Below are positions 35,385-43,469 of a DNA stretch of 64,000 nt, piece after piece. The position numbers and the translations under genes were made by a program. Location of the stretch: contig CALAMC010000036.1 in assembly GCA_937925655.1 (NCBI GenBank), positions 62,001-126,000 on the forward strand, written 5' to 3'. Positions within the stretch are counted from its first letter, which is position 1, and each line of letters starts with the position of its first letter. The notes beneath the pieces were generated by a model that was not told where the DNA came from, searched no databases, and saw only the letters and a program-made list of their open reading frames with translations. Source of the DNA: an uncultured candidate division Zixibacteria bacterium. Lineage in GTDB: Bacteria > Zixibacteria > MSB-5A5 > GN15 > PGXB01.

Positions 35385-35405
35385 AAGTGGATTATTAGAA
35401 TCGAT

Positions 35406-35882
35406 TTACCGGTTGCGCCAGTTGTTGCGGCGGGTGGTAGCCCGGCGGGTGGTCTGGCGGGTAATCCGGCGAGACGCGGCACGACGAGTCGTTTTGCGCG
35501 TCGGATTGTTGTTCATGGCTTTCCGGCGTGAAGTGGCCCGACGAGCCGGCTGCTGGTACATATTGTACAGCTCGGCGTTTTTCATATAATTGGACTTGCG
35601 GGCGGTCGCCTTGCGAGCCGGCTTGTGCGGAGCGGCTTTTTTGGTCCAGGTGGTTTTGCGAGCGGTCGACTTGCGAACCGGCTTGCGAGCCGTGGCCTTT
35701 TTGCGTACTGCCGTTTTGTTCCAGGTGGACTTGCGCGGCGTGGATTTACGCGTCGCAGTTGTACGACGAGTCGTGGTTTTGCGAGTGGTTGCCTTACGAG
35801 CCGGAGACTTCTTGTACGAAGCCGTTTTGGTGGTTTTCCGGCGGGGGGATGTAGTCCGCTTAGTTTTGGTTGTGCGAGGCAT
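35406..35882 (-). CDS. Histone H1-like Arg/Lys/Thr-rich protein
   Basis: The start at 35882 follows GGGAGG; an upstream in-frame ATG lies before the ribosome binding site. The 158-residue protein is almost entirely R, K, T, S and A in repeats such as RKTTTRRTT, RKSTPRKSTW and RKATARKS. An insert near the middle (NYMKNAELYNMYQQP) is the only less basic segment. This composition is that of H1/Hc1-like nucleoid proteins. Unlike the protein at 11708 it has no recognisable folded DNA-binding domain. Its AT/GC content resembles the host's. Confidence 0.65.
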   Translation of the reverse strand: MPRTTKTKRTTSPRRKTTKTASYKKSPARKATTRKTTTRRTTATRKSTPRKSTWNKTAVRKKATARKPVRKSTARKTTWTKKAAPHKPARKATARKSNYMKNAELYNMYQQPARRATSRRKAMNNNPTRKTTRRAASRRITRQTTRRATTRRNNWRNR

Positions 35883-36388
35883 TAAGTTTTTCCTCCCTTC
35901 ACACATGCGGTCATGGTTTAGACCGGATCCGTCGAAAACTCAATCCGGCCATGGTTTCAATTTCAATAATTTTTTTATCGACCGACATCGCGAATTATTT
36001 AGTAATTTCAAGCCTTATGCGGGGTTATAAGAATCGGTGTGCAAAAATTGGATGACGGCGGTTTTTTTGCCGCCGATCACGGCTTTCGGCGATTCCGAAA
36101 TTATTCGATCATTTTATATGCGCCGGGAGACAGTGCTCCTCCGCATAATTGTGAAAAGGAATTCACTTAATTTGTCATTCGGGATAAAATGCACTGCCCT
36201 GCATACGTTCATTGGTACCGACCGGCTTACGAAAAACCGGTCGTCGCGTGATTGCAACATATTACAAGACAATAGGTTATGGCGAGCTGGTTGAGTCTGG
36301 CGGCCGGCCCCGGAGATACCCGTAATTTGGGGCATATCCTTTGCTCAAGTTGATATTCAGAAAGAGTTAACGAGTGAAGGAGCCAGTC
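35883..36388. other. Intergenic region with small hairpins
   Basis: About 500 bases separate two divergent genes. Visible structures are GGCGG/CCGCC with a T-rich loop (36057-36074) and CGACCGG/CCGGTCG with an 11-nt loop (36219-36243). No gene or convincing promoter was found. Confidence 0.45.
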
Positions 36389-37009
36389 ATGTTAGAAGGC
36401 AAATTTCAGCGTGGATTTACCAAAGAACGCCTGCAGGCCATCAATGAACCCAAGGTTCATCATGACGCCGACGGCTTCTATATCCATACTCTCTCCGAAA
36501 ATATTAAAGTTTATTTTGACGATTATTATGAATTTTTAGAAAAAATATATGACCGTTGCCAGGCAGAACTGAACGATATTGAAAATAAGCTGGAAACGAT
36601 CTCCGAGGAATATTCCGAGACGAAGGCTTTCTTAAAGGCCAAGCAGATAATTATCGGGCTGGTTCACAGGACGGCCCGCAATTTTTACATCGACGGAACG
36701 AATTTCGGAATCATCATGACACCGTGGTGTTTCGGCACGGTCGTTCTCGAGAAAGTGGAAACCTACCGCGGGCGCCTTAGCCGCGGGGAGGTGACCGAAG
36801 AAAACATGCCGGCCTATCCCTACTACATTATCCGCTATATCGATGAGATATACCGCAAAACTTTACTTGATTTGTTCGATTTTCCGCCGACGGCGTTCAA
36901 AATGCGCTGGCAATACAGCGAACTTTTGAGGCGATATTCGGGCGTTCTGGCCAATATCACCAATTCTTTGAACTCGGTGCTGATGCAGATAAAAAATTAC
37001 GGTGCCTGA
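36389..37009 (+). CDS. Protein of unknown function (206 residues)
   Basis: The ATG at 36389 with AAGGAG six bases upstream is preferred; a GTG 15 nt earlier overlaps that site. The protein is soluble and charged. A likely helical, coiled-coil-prone stretch (YDRCQAELNDIENKLETISEEYSETKAFLKAK) is followed by a more globular part with several Tyr and Trp residues (NFYIDGTNFGIIMTPWCFGTVVLE, PAYPYYIIRYIDEIYRKTLLDLFDFPP). I recognise no family. It is terminated by a strong hairpin before the HD-GYP gene, so the two are probably separate units. Confidence 0.6.
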   Translation: MLEGKFQRGFTKERLQAINEPKVHHDADGFYIHTLSENIKVYFDDYYEFLEKIYDRCQAELNDIENKLETISEEYSETKAFLKAKQIIIGLVHRTARNFYIDGTNFGIIMTPWCFGTVVLEKVETYRGRLSRGEVTEENMPAYPYYIIRYIDEIYRKTLLDLFDFPPTAFKMRWQYSELLRRYSGVLANITNSLNSVLMQIKNYGA

Positions 37010-37045
37010 CCCTTGGTCAGGCTCTCTTCCTCCCTCCTACAGATG

Positions 37046-37078
37046 CCCCCGGTAATCCTCCCACCGGGGGTTTTTTTT
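37046..37078 (+). terminator. Intrinsic terminator
   Basis: CCCCCGGT/ACCGGGGG stem with a 9-nt loop, followed by T8. Confidence 0.9.
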
Positions 37079-37140
37079 AAATAATTGTCGCGTTTCCGCC
37101 GATAACCAGTATAATGGACTTTCGATGATTGCAAACAAAT

Positions 37141-38139
37141 ATGGTCACGACTAACATTCAGCATATAACCACTCTGCGGTATTTGCCCATATACCTGGAA
37201 TCGCTGCGGATCGACAGTATTCTGGATTTTGACCTGTATATCAAAATCAACAGCGAAATGGTCCTCTATCGTTCGGCCGATCTGCCTTTCACCGAACAGA
37301 CCCTGGAAAAACTCCGTGAAAACAATGTCGCCCGGTTATATGTTCAGGAGGACGCCAAGGGCAAATATCAGAAGTATATCGAAAAGAATTTAAGCGTCAT
37401 TCTGCAGGACCGGACCATTCCGGAAACGAAGCGCGCCGGGATACTTTATGAAACCTCCAAGACGCTCATGAAAGACGTCCTCGATAACCCGTCGTATGGC
37501 GAAAATATCAAACGCTCCCAGGGTCTGGTCGCCAACACCGTCAGCTATATTCTACGCGGGCAGGAGGCCTTTCACAACCTTTTGAAACTAAGCTCTTTCG
37601 ATTATTACACCTACACCCATTCGGTCAACGTCTGTACGTTTGCCATCGCTCTGGCCCAGCAGGCCGGTTACAATGATGAGGAATTTTTGTACAATCTCGG
37701 TGTCGGGGCGCTTTTGCACGACGTCGGCAAATCGCGCATTTCGGAACGTATTCTGAATAAAAAAACCTGTTTATCGCCGGTTGAATTCGAGTTGATGAAA
37801 AAACACCCTCAATGGGGTGTCGAAATTTTATCCCGAACCGATATGCTGGAATCGGTGTCGATGTATCCCGTGCTGGAGCACCACGAACGCGGCACCGGTC
37901 GTGGTTATCCCCACGGCCTGACCTTGAAGGATATGCACGATTACAGCCGTATCGTAGCCATCGTGGATACGTTCGACGCCATGACGACCAAGCGGGTTTA
38001 TCAGAACGCCATCGAGACATTTCCGGCCCTGAAAGTTATGTTTTCCCTGCCGGAAGATTATGATCAGAAGCTGCTGAAAATTTTCGCCGAATTGATGGGC
38101 CCGGACGGACTCAAATCAAAAATAAAGCCGATCATTTAG
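37141..38139 (+). CDS. HD-GYP domain cyclic-di-GMP phosphodiesterase
   Basis: 332 residues from the ATG at 37141 (a TTG at 37129 is an alternative; no clear ribosome site supports either). The N-terminal part (YLPIYLESLRIDSILDFDLYIKINSEMVLY) resembles the small DUF3391-like N-domain of this family. The HD-GYP domain has HSVNV, HDVGK (193-197), the HP segment and the HHERGTGRGYP signature (from 247), then DTFDAMTTKR, so metal ligands and the GYP motif are intact. It probably hydrolyses c-di-GMP. No GGDEF protein is in the window. Confidence 0.9.
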   Translation: MVTTNIQHITTLRYLPIYLESLRIDSILDFDLYIKINSEMVLYRSADLPFTEQTLEKLRENNVARLYVQEDAKGKYQKYIEKNLSVILQDRTIPETKRAGILYETSKTLMKDVLDNPSYGENIKRSQGLVANTVSYILRGQEAFHNLLKLSSFDYYTYTHSVNVCTFAIALAQQAGYNDEEFLYNLGVGALLHDVGKSRISERILNKKTCLSPVEFELMKKHPQWGVEILSRTDMLESVSMYPVLEHHERGTGRGYPHGLTLKDMHDYSRIVAIVDTFDAMTTKRVYQNAIETFPALKVMFSLPEDYDQKLLKIFAELMGPDGLKSKIKPII

Positions 38140-38146
38140 ATCGGCT
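38115..38146 (-). terminator. Probable recA terminator
   Basis: AGCCGATC/GATCGGCT (38126-38146), followed on the minus strand by TTTATTTTTG. It overlaps the last codons of the convergent HD-GYP gene. Confidence 0.6.
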
Positions 38147-38182
38147 CTATTCAGTAACTCACGACGATTATAGAAAATATTA

Positions 38183-39229
38183 TCAAGCTTCGGCGTTTTC
38201 GACGGGCACTTCTTCCGAAGCAGACTTCGGGGTCGCAAAGCCGAGTTTTTCGCGCAGATTGGCCGCGATTTCATCACAGATGTCCTTATTTTCATCGAGA
38301 AAACGTTTGGCGGTTTCCCGGCCCTGCCCGAGACGGTCGCTACCATAGCTGTACCATGCGCCCGATTTCTGGATGACATCGAATTTTTCGCCCAAATCGA
38401 GCATTTCACCGGTTTTTGATATACCGGTTCCATAGGTGATATCGAATTCGGCTTCACGAAACGGCGGGGCGACTTTGTTTTTCACCACCCGTACTCGGGT
38501 GCGGCTCCCGACCACTTCTTCCTTGTCTTTAATAGAGGCAATCTTGCGAATATCGAGCCGTATGGTCGAATAAAATTTTAGAGCATTGCCGCCGGTAGTC
38601 GTTTCGGGGTTGCCGAACATGACGCCGATTTTCATGCGGATTTGGTTGATAAATACAACGGCCGTTTTGGATTTGGAGATGACGGCGGTAAGCTTGCGCA
38701 TGGCCTGGGACATGAGGCGGGCTTGAAGACCCATGTGTGAATCGCCCATTTCGCCTTCGATTTCGGCCCGTGGCACCAGCGCCGCGACCGAATCGATAAC
38801 GATGATATCAATGGCCCCGGAACGGACCAGCGTTTCGGCGATATCGAGGGCCTGTTCGCCGGCGTCGGGTTGCGATATCAATAAGTCATCGACCTTGACT
38901 CCCAGGGCCTTGGCATAATTGGCGTCGAGGGCGTGTTCGGCGTCGATAAAAGCCGCAATTCCGCCCCGTTTCTGGGCCTCGGCGATAAAATGCAGAGCCA
39001 GCGTCGTTTTGCCGGAACTTTCCGGACCATAAATTTCCACGACCCGGCCGCGCGGAATGCCTCCGACGCCCAGGGCATGATCCAGTCCGAACGAACCGGT
39101 CGGGATAACTTCGATCGGCTGGACGACGCCGTCGCCGAGACGCATTATGGAGCCCTTGCCGAATGACTTTTCGATCTGGTGCAGGGCGCTGTCCAGAGCT
39201 TTTTTGCGGTCAGGATTATCGATGCTCAT
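38183..39229 (-). CDS. recA: Recombinase RecA
   Basis: RecA forms the strand-exchange filament and drives LexA autocleavage. The 348-residue protein has Walker A GPESSGKT (68-75), the LxxFxDAEHALD segment, Walker B (IDIIVIDSVAALV), the L1 and L2 loop regions (MGDSHMGLQARLM; FGNPETTTGGNALKFY) and the KNKVAPPF motif. The C-terminal tail is short and acidic. It lies downstream of thpR on the same strand but has its own promoter and a palindrome upstream, so SOS-type control is plausible. Confidence 0.98.
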   Translation of the reverse strand: MSIDNPDRKKALDSALHQIEKSFGKGSIMRLGDGVVQPIEVIPTGSFGLDHALGVGGIPRGRVVEIYGPESSGKTTLALHFIAEAQKRGGIAAFIDAEHALDANYAKALGVKVDDLLISQPDAGEQALDIAETLVRSGAIDIIVIDSVAALVPRAEIEGEMGDSHMGLQARLMSQAMRKLTAVISKSKTAVVFINQIRMKIGVMFGNPETTTGGNALKFYSTIRLDIRKIASIKDKEEVVGSRTRVRVVKNKVAPPFREAEFDITYGTGISKTGEMLDLGEKFDVIQKSGAWYSYGSDRLGQGRETAKRFLDENKDICDEIAANLREKLGFATPKSASEEVPVENAEA

Positions 39230-39329
39230 TTTGCTCTCCTTTATCCTAAATTACACAAATATCCATACCAACGGATAATCATTTATATTATCAAACTTTT
39301 TAGAAACATACTATCACATTTTCAAAAAC

Positions 39330-39335
39330 ATTATA
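39330..39335 (-). promoter_or_regulatory. -10 element of recA
   Basis: A perfect TATAAT on the minus strand, about 100 nt before the recA ATG. There is no good -35; the palindrome at 39345-39363 occupies that place. Confidence 0.5.
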
Positions 39336-39344
39336 AAATACGCC

Positions 39345-39363
39345 ACTGACAGATACTGTCAGT
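39345..39363. promoter_or_regulatory. Palindrome at recA promoter, candidate LexA-type operator
   Basis: ACTGACAG-ATA-CTGTCAGT is a perfect 8-3-8 inverted repeat sitting where the -35 region of recA would be and just after the thpR stop codon. It contains the CTG and CAG half-site elements, but not with the E. coli LexA spacing. It could also be a weak thpR terminator, since T5 follows on the plus-strand side only as A5. Confidence 0.45.
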
Positions 39364-39387
39364 AAAAATTCAATTTTTTAAGAAAAA

Positions 39388-39945
39388 TCAGGATCCCAGC
39401 GATACCCGGTGAAGGCTTTCATAAATCGGCCCGTGCGGGGTAAGAGTCGATTGGAACAGCACTATTTCTGAAAATGAAACCGGCTCCGGGGTCAAGCGAA
39501 AGGTTTCCACAGTCCGGCATAGTTCATCCATCCGGCCTTCCTGTTTGACCCGGCCCAGGGTCAAATGAGCTTTAAACGGCCGACTTTCTTTTTCGAATCC
39601 CAGCGCATTCATCTCAAGGTCGACATGTTTGGCCAGATTCGCCAGGGTTTCGAGTTCCCCGGTCAGGCCGGCCCAGAAAACCCGCGGACGTTTCAAATTG
39701 GGGAAAGCACCCGGGCGGTCTATGTCACAGGCAATTGCTTTGTAATTGGGTCCAACCCGATCCAGAGCTCTTTTTATCGGTTCCATTAATTCCGGTCCGG
39801 TTTCTCCAAGGAATTTGACGGTCAGGTGAATGATATCGGCTTCGACCCATTTGACGGAGTTCGACAGCGGCCGGAATTGACTAATCATACGGCCGAGCAG
39901 TGTTCTCGCCTTGTCCGGCAAAGGCAGGGCAATAAACAGACGCAT
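39388..39945 (-). CDS. thpR: RNA 2',3'-cyclic phosphodiesterase (2H/LigT family)
   Basis: This 185-residue 2H phosphoesterase has two histidine motifs, IHLTVKFLGE (about residues 45-54) and AHLTLGRVK (about 129-137), each being HxTx. Members open 2',3'-cyclic phosphate ends of RNA and may have weak ligase activity. The ATG shares a base with the TGA stop of cinA, so the two are translationally coupled. Confidence 0.9.
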   Translation of the reverse strand: MRLFIALPLPDKARTLLGRMISQFRPLSNSVKWVEADIIHLTVKFLGETGPELMEPIKRALDRVGPNYKAIACDIDRPGAFPNLKRPRVFWAGLTGELETLANLAKHVDLEMNALGFEKESRPFKAHLTLGRVKQEGRMDELCRTVETFRLTPEPVSFSEIVLFQSTLTPHGPIYESLHRVSLGS

Positions 39946-41186
39946 CAGGAAATCTCCAGAATGGCCCGGCGGAGCATTTCCAAGGCGGCATAAACCGAAC
40001 GCCCGCGGTTCATTTCCCGATCCATACCGAAGGTAAATTTTCGGGAATGAACCATCTCTTTGGAAGCGACGGCGATAAAAGTCGTCCCGACGGGTTTGTC
40101 ATCGGTTCCCCCGTCGGGGCCGGCAATTCCGGTTATGGCGACGCCGTAATCGACGCCGTATTTCTGAATCAAACCTCTGGCCATAGCCTCGGCCACCGGG
40201 GTCGAGACGGCGCCGAAATCATCGATTAACTGCGGCGTTATATCCAGCAGGTCGCATTTGGATTTATTGGAATAGACCACGACGCCGCGATCGAACCAGG
40301 CCGAAGAACCGGGCACCGAGGTGATTTGCCCGGCCAGCAGGCCGGCGGTGCATGATTCCGCCGTGGCCAAGGTCAGGCTTTTGGATTTCAATAAATCGCC
40401 CACGACGGCTTCGAGGGTGACATTACCCTCGCCGTAGATATATTTTCCGGCGGCTTTGCGAATATCGGCGGCGATTTTGGCGGCGTTTTCATCGGCCACG
40501 TCGCGAGTGGCTCCGGATGAAATAACTCGCAAATCGACCCCGCTGTACGACGGCAGGTAGGCCAGGTGAACCGTTTCAGGAATTCTTATTTCGGGCATGA
40601 TCAATTCGGCCAGGGCCGACTCAATAATCCCGGTCGTGCGCAATTTAATGATGGACAGGTGCTCCTGCCGTGAGCGCGCCTGCAACATCGGAATCAACTC
40701 ATCGTCGACAATCTGCATCATTTCGCGGGGCACGCCCGGAAGGGACACGAATATTTTGCCTTCTTCGGCGATCACGATTCCCACCGCCGATCCGAATTTG
40801 TTGGGAAGGTAGGTCGCCCCCTGCGGCAAAAGGGCCTGGTTCTGGTTTATCGAAGGCATTTTGATGCCGCGGCGGGCATAGCGGCTTTTGATATCTTCGA
40901 GAATATCCTCATGAAAAACCAGATTGCGTTTGAAAACCTTGACAATGACTTTTTTGGTAATGTCATCATCGGTCGGGCCCAGACCGCCGGTGGTAACAAT
41001 CAGGTCGGCGCGTTTCAGGGCCTGATAGAAGACTTCTTCCATGCTTTTCAAGTCATCGCCGACGGCCGTTTTGTAGCGGACCGACAGCCCGATGTCGGCC
41101 AGCCGCCGGGCGATATAAACCGAGTCCGTATCAACGGTGTGACCGGTGATTATCTCGTCCCCGATAGAAATCAATTCTACTATCAT
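39945..41186 (-). CDS. cinA: CinA-like protein with nicotinamide-nucleotide amidase domain
   Basis: 413 residues from the ATG at 41186; a TTG six codons earlier is less likely. The N-terminal MoaB/MogA-like (COG1058) domain begins IVELISIGDEIITGHTVDTDSVYIARRL and contains TTGGLGPTDDD. The C-terminal CinA amidase domain contains LATAESCTAGLLAGQITSVPGSSAWFDRGVVVYSN and AITGIAGPDGGTDDKPVGT, characteristic of NMN deamidases in NAD salvage. Order pgsA-cinA-recA is seen in several bacteria, and here it is pgsA-pgpA-cinA-thpR-recA. Confidence 0.95.
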   Translation of the reverse strand: MIVELISIGDEIITGHTVDTDSVYIARRLADIGLSVRYKTAVGDDLKSMEEVFYQALKRADLIVTTGGLGPTDDDITKKVIVKVFKRNLVFHEDILEDIKSRYARRGIKMPSINQNQALLPQGATYLPNKFGSAVGIVIAEEGKIFVSLPGVPREMMQIVDDELIPMLQARSRQEHLSIIKLRTTGIIESALAELIMPEIRIPETVHLAYLPSYSGVDLRVISSGATRDVADENAAKIAADIRKAAGKYIYGEGNVTLEAVVGDLLKSKSLTLATAESCTAGLLAGQITSVPGSSAWFDRGVVVYSNKSKCDLLDITPQLIDDFGAVSTPVAEAMARGLIQKYGVDYGVAITGIAGPDGGTDDKPVGTTFIAVASKEMVHSRKFTFGMDREMNRGRSVYAALEMLRRAILEIS

Positions 41187-41213
41187 AATTTGGAGATTAT
41201 ACAAAATTGTACA

Positions 41214-41675
41214 CTAAAGCACACTTAAAATATAAATCACGATCTGTGTCAGGATATTGGCTTGAATGCCCGCCACGACATCGTCGGCGGTTACCCCCCA
41301 GCCTTTGGGAAGTTTTTCGGCGGCGTCGGCCGGAAAAATTTTTACGGCATCGAAACCGCGAAAGGTGACAAAGGCGATGATGTAATTGGTCAGGCCGTAG
41401 GGCACAAAAAGCAGTGCGATAAACATCCCGGCCCATTCATCGACCACGATTTTTTTGGCGTCATGGCCGAGCGTATGTTCGGCGGCGGAGGCTATTATCA
41501 CGGAAAACAAAGTCATCGCTATGGCCGCAAGGCCCAGAATGGCGGGATGGTCACCAATTAAAAACCAGGCAATGAGCCAGGCCGGAACGGTTCCGGTTGT
41601 CCCCGGCACGATCGGGCTGCACCCGGAATAAAACCCGGTCGCCAGTAGCTTAATAAGAAAGCCTTTTATATTCAT
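41214..41675 (-). CDS. pgpA: Phosphatidylglycerophosphatase A
   Basis: A 153-residue membrane protein with four hydrophobic segments. PgpA motifs are seen: ATGFYSGCSPIVPGTTGTVPA at the N-terminus, DAKKIVVDEWAGMFIAL and FRGFDAVKIFPADAAEKLPKGWGVTADDVVAGI. It dephosphorylates phosphatidylglycerol phosphate to phosphatidylglycerol. It directly follows pgsA, which makes the substrate, so the two adjacent genes form a two-step pathway. Confidence 0.95.
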   Translation of the reverse strand: MNIKGFLIKLLATGFYSGCSPIVPGTTGTVPAWLIAWFLIGDHPAILGLAAIAMTLFSVIIASAAEHTLGHDAKKIVVDEWAGMFIALLFVPYGLTNYIIAFVTFRGFDAVKIFPADAAEKLPKGWGVTADDVVAGIQANILTQIVIYILSVL

Positions 41676-42260
41676 TTACAGTGAGCTCTTCATGAGGCTG
41701 TAGTACTTAATCATATAATCGACGCCGGTGTAAAGCGTGATAAAAGTGGTCGCTCCCATAAGAATATCGAAGGTCAACTGCCAGTTGAAGTCAATGAGAG
41801 TCGCCAGCGGGCTTTGCAGTCCCTTCAGCAACACATCCAGCGTTATGACAAGAAGAATAATCGTGATCGTTGTCATTTGCATAATCGTCTTGCCTTTAGC
41901 CAGCGGGGTCGGCGAAATAACCCGGCCCTTGTAGGCGGCGAGCATTCTCAACCCCGTGACAAAAAACTCCCGCGAGACGATCAGCATGACCATCCAGGCC
42001 CGGACATAATGGAGCGATACCAGCGCGATAAAAGCGGAAGCGACCAGGATTTTATCGGCCAGGGGGTCCATGAATTTGCCGAAACCGGTCACGATACCGT
42101 ATTTGCGGGCATAATGGCCGTCGGCTATATCAGTAAGGGCCGCAATAAAATAGAGGACACAGCCAAATAGGCGGCTGTAGGGGCTTTCGGACAGAAAGAA
42201 AGTCATAAACACCGGCGCCAGAATAATTCTGGTCAGAGTTAGTTTATTGGGCATATTCAT
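41676..42260 (-). CDS. pgsA: CDP-diacylglycerol-glycerol-3-phosphate 3-phosphatidyltransferase
   Basis: The 194-residue CDP-alcohol phosphatidyltransferase has the signature DIADGHYARKYGIVTGFGKFMDPLADK (D-G-x2-A-R-x8-G-x3-D-x3-D) and several membrane segments. The start is ATG 42260, or the ATG two codons on. Its promoter is so close that the transcript would begin only about two bases before the first ATG, and no Shine-Dalgarno sequence is visible. Confidence 0.95.
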   Translation of the reverse strand: MNMPNKLTLTRIILAPVFMTFFLSESPYSRLFGCVLYFIAALTDIADGHYARKYGIVTGFGKFMDPLADKILVASAFIALVSLHYVRAWMVMLIVSREFFVTGLRMLAAYKGRVISPTPLAKGKTIMQMTTITIILLVITLDVLLKGLQSPLATLIDFNWQLTFDILMGATTFITLYTGVDYMIKYYSLMKSSL

Positions 42261-42268
42261 GACAGGGG

Positions 42269-42297
42269 AATCTACTAAGGAAAGAGTCGGGTGTCAA
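42269..42297 (-). promoter_or_regulatory. Promoter for the pgsA-pgpA-cinA-thpR operon
   Basis: On the minus strand TTGACA (42292-42297), 17-nt spacer, TAGATT (42269-42274). Confidence 0.65.
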
Positions 42298-42526
42298 TTG
42301 ATATAAAGCGGCCGCATGCGAAAGGGCAATTTGGCCCTAATACAATTTGCATCAACTCGTTGCTTCCGAAAAACTTGTACGCATTGCCGCTATCTTCGTC
42401 AGGATATTTCAAAATAGAAATGAACATTTTGGGGAAAAAGCGTCGAATTAAAAAACACGGCGACCCTATATGTTTTTTGATAATTAATATTTTTAGTCCG
42501 GCCGTAGGAGCCACCAAGGAGAGAAA

Positions 42527-43402
42527 ATGAAAAAGACGCAATTCGTGATTTGTTTGCTTTTTATTTGTGTTTTGAATTTGTCGGCACAGCAGTGTGATTT
42601 TCCAGAATTAACCGGGCCATATTTGGGCCAGAAATTTCCCGGAGATGTTCCGGAGATGTTTGCCCCCGGTCTGGTTTCGAGTCCGGAGGCAAAAGAAATG
42701 GGAATAACCTGGATGCCGGACTTGAAGGAGTTTTATTTCACCCGGCAGGATCCTTCCGATTCGGATCGTAAATGGGCCATCTGGTACTCAAAAGAAGCAA
42801 ACGGCATCTGGACAAGGCCGGAAATTGTCGAATTCTCGGGGACATATCTGGATATCGCGCCCTTTATAACATATGACGGCAAATATATGCTTTTTTATCG
42901 CGGCAGTCGAAGCGACACGACTTTCAAAACGGGGACATATATTGCGGAACGCAAAGGTGACAAGTGGACCGAACCGCGCTTTTTTGCCGATGCTTATGTA
43001 TTAAACACGGCCGATTTTAAAACCTTCTATTGCACCGAAGGAAAAGAAGACCGGCAGATTTATTATATGACGTATGCCGACGGAGAATTTTCCGAAAAGA
43101 AACCGCTTGAAGGTCAACTTAATTCGCCGTTTTTCGATGCTCACGGGATGATTTCGCCGGATGGCGATTTTATGTTGTTCGATTCCGACAGGCCGGGCGG
43201 TATTGACAAAATTGACATGTACGTCAGTTTTCGTAAAGGGAATAACTCATGGTCGGAAGGCATCAACCTCGGCGAAAACATCAACAGGGGGCATTTTACC
43301 ATTCCTTCAATTTCACCCGACGGCAAGTATATTTTTATAAATTCGGACAGAGACATTTATTGGGTTTCGGCGAAAGTCATAGACCATTTAAAGAATAAAT
43401 GA
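42527..43402 (+). CDS. Secreted PD40/TolB-like beta-propeller protein
   Basis: This 291-residue exported protein has a signal peptide (LNLSAQ, about residue 20). It has recurrent 'D-G-x-Y/F-hh-F-x-S-x-R' blades: APFITYDGKYMLFYRGSRSDT, HGMISPDGDFMLFDSDRPGG and PSISPDGKYIFINSDRDIYWVSA. These are WD40-like PD40 repeats, often found in periplasmic or surface proteins that bind other proteins or peptides. No enzyme motif is seen. The start follows AAGGAGAG. A REP-like hairpin follows the stop. The biological role is not known. Confidence 0.75.
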   Translation: MKKTQFVICLLFICVLNLSAQQCDFPELTGPYLGQKFPGDVPEMFAPGLVSSPEAKEMGITWMPDLKEFYFTRQDPSDSDRKWAIWYSKEANGIWTRPEIVEFSGTYLDIAPFITYDGKYMLFYRGSRSDTTFKTGTYIAERKGDKWTEPRFFADAYVLNTADFKTFYCTEGKEDRQIYYMTYADGEFSEKKPLEGQLNSPFFDAHGMISPDGDFMLFDSDRPGGIDKIDMYVSFRKGNNSWSEGINLGENINRGHFTIPSISPDGKYIFINSDRDIYWVSAKVIDHLKNK

Positions 43403-43412
43403 GGTGTTGAGC

Positions 43413-43435
43413 CCGGCGGGTTTTTGGCCCGCCGG
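43413..43435. repeat. Palindromic hairpin related to 31247-31271
   Basis: CCGGCGGG/CCCGCCGG around a TTTTTGG loop, just after the PD40 gene stop. It shares CCGGCGGGTTT and CCGCCGGA with the reverse complement of the element at 31247. Confidence 0.4.
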
Positions 43436-43469
43436 AATGTATTTCATGTTTTTCCCTATTCGGCTCTTA

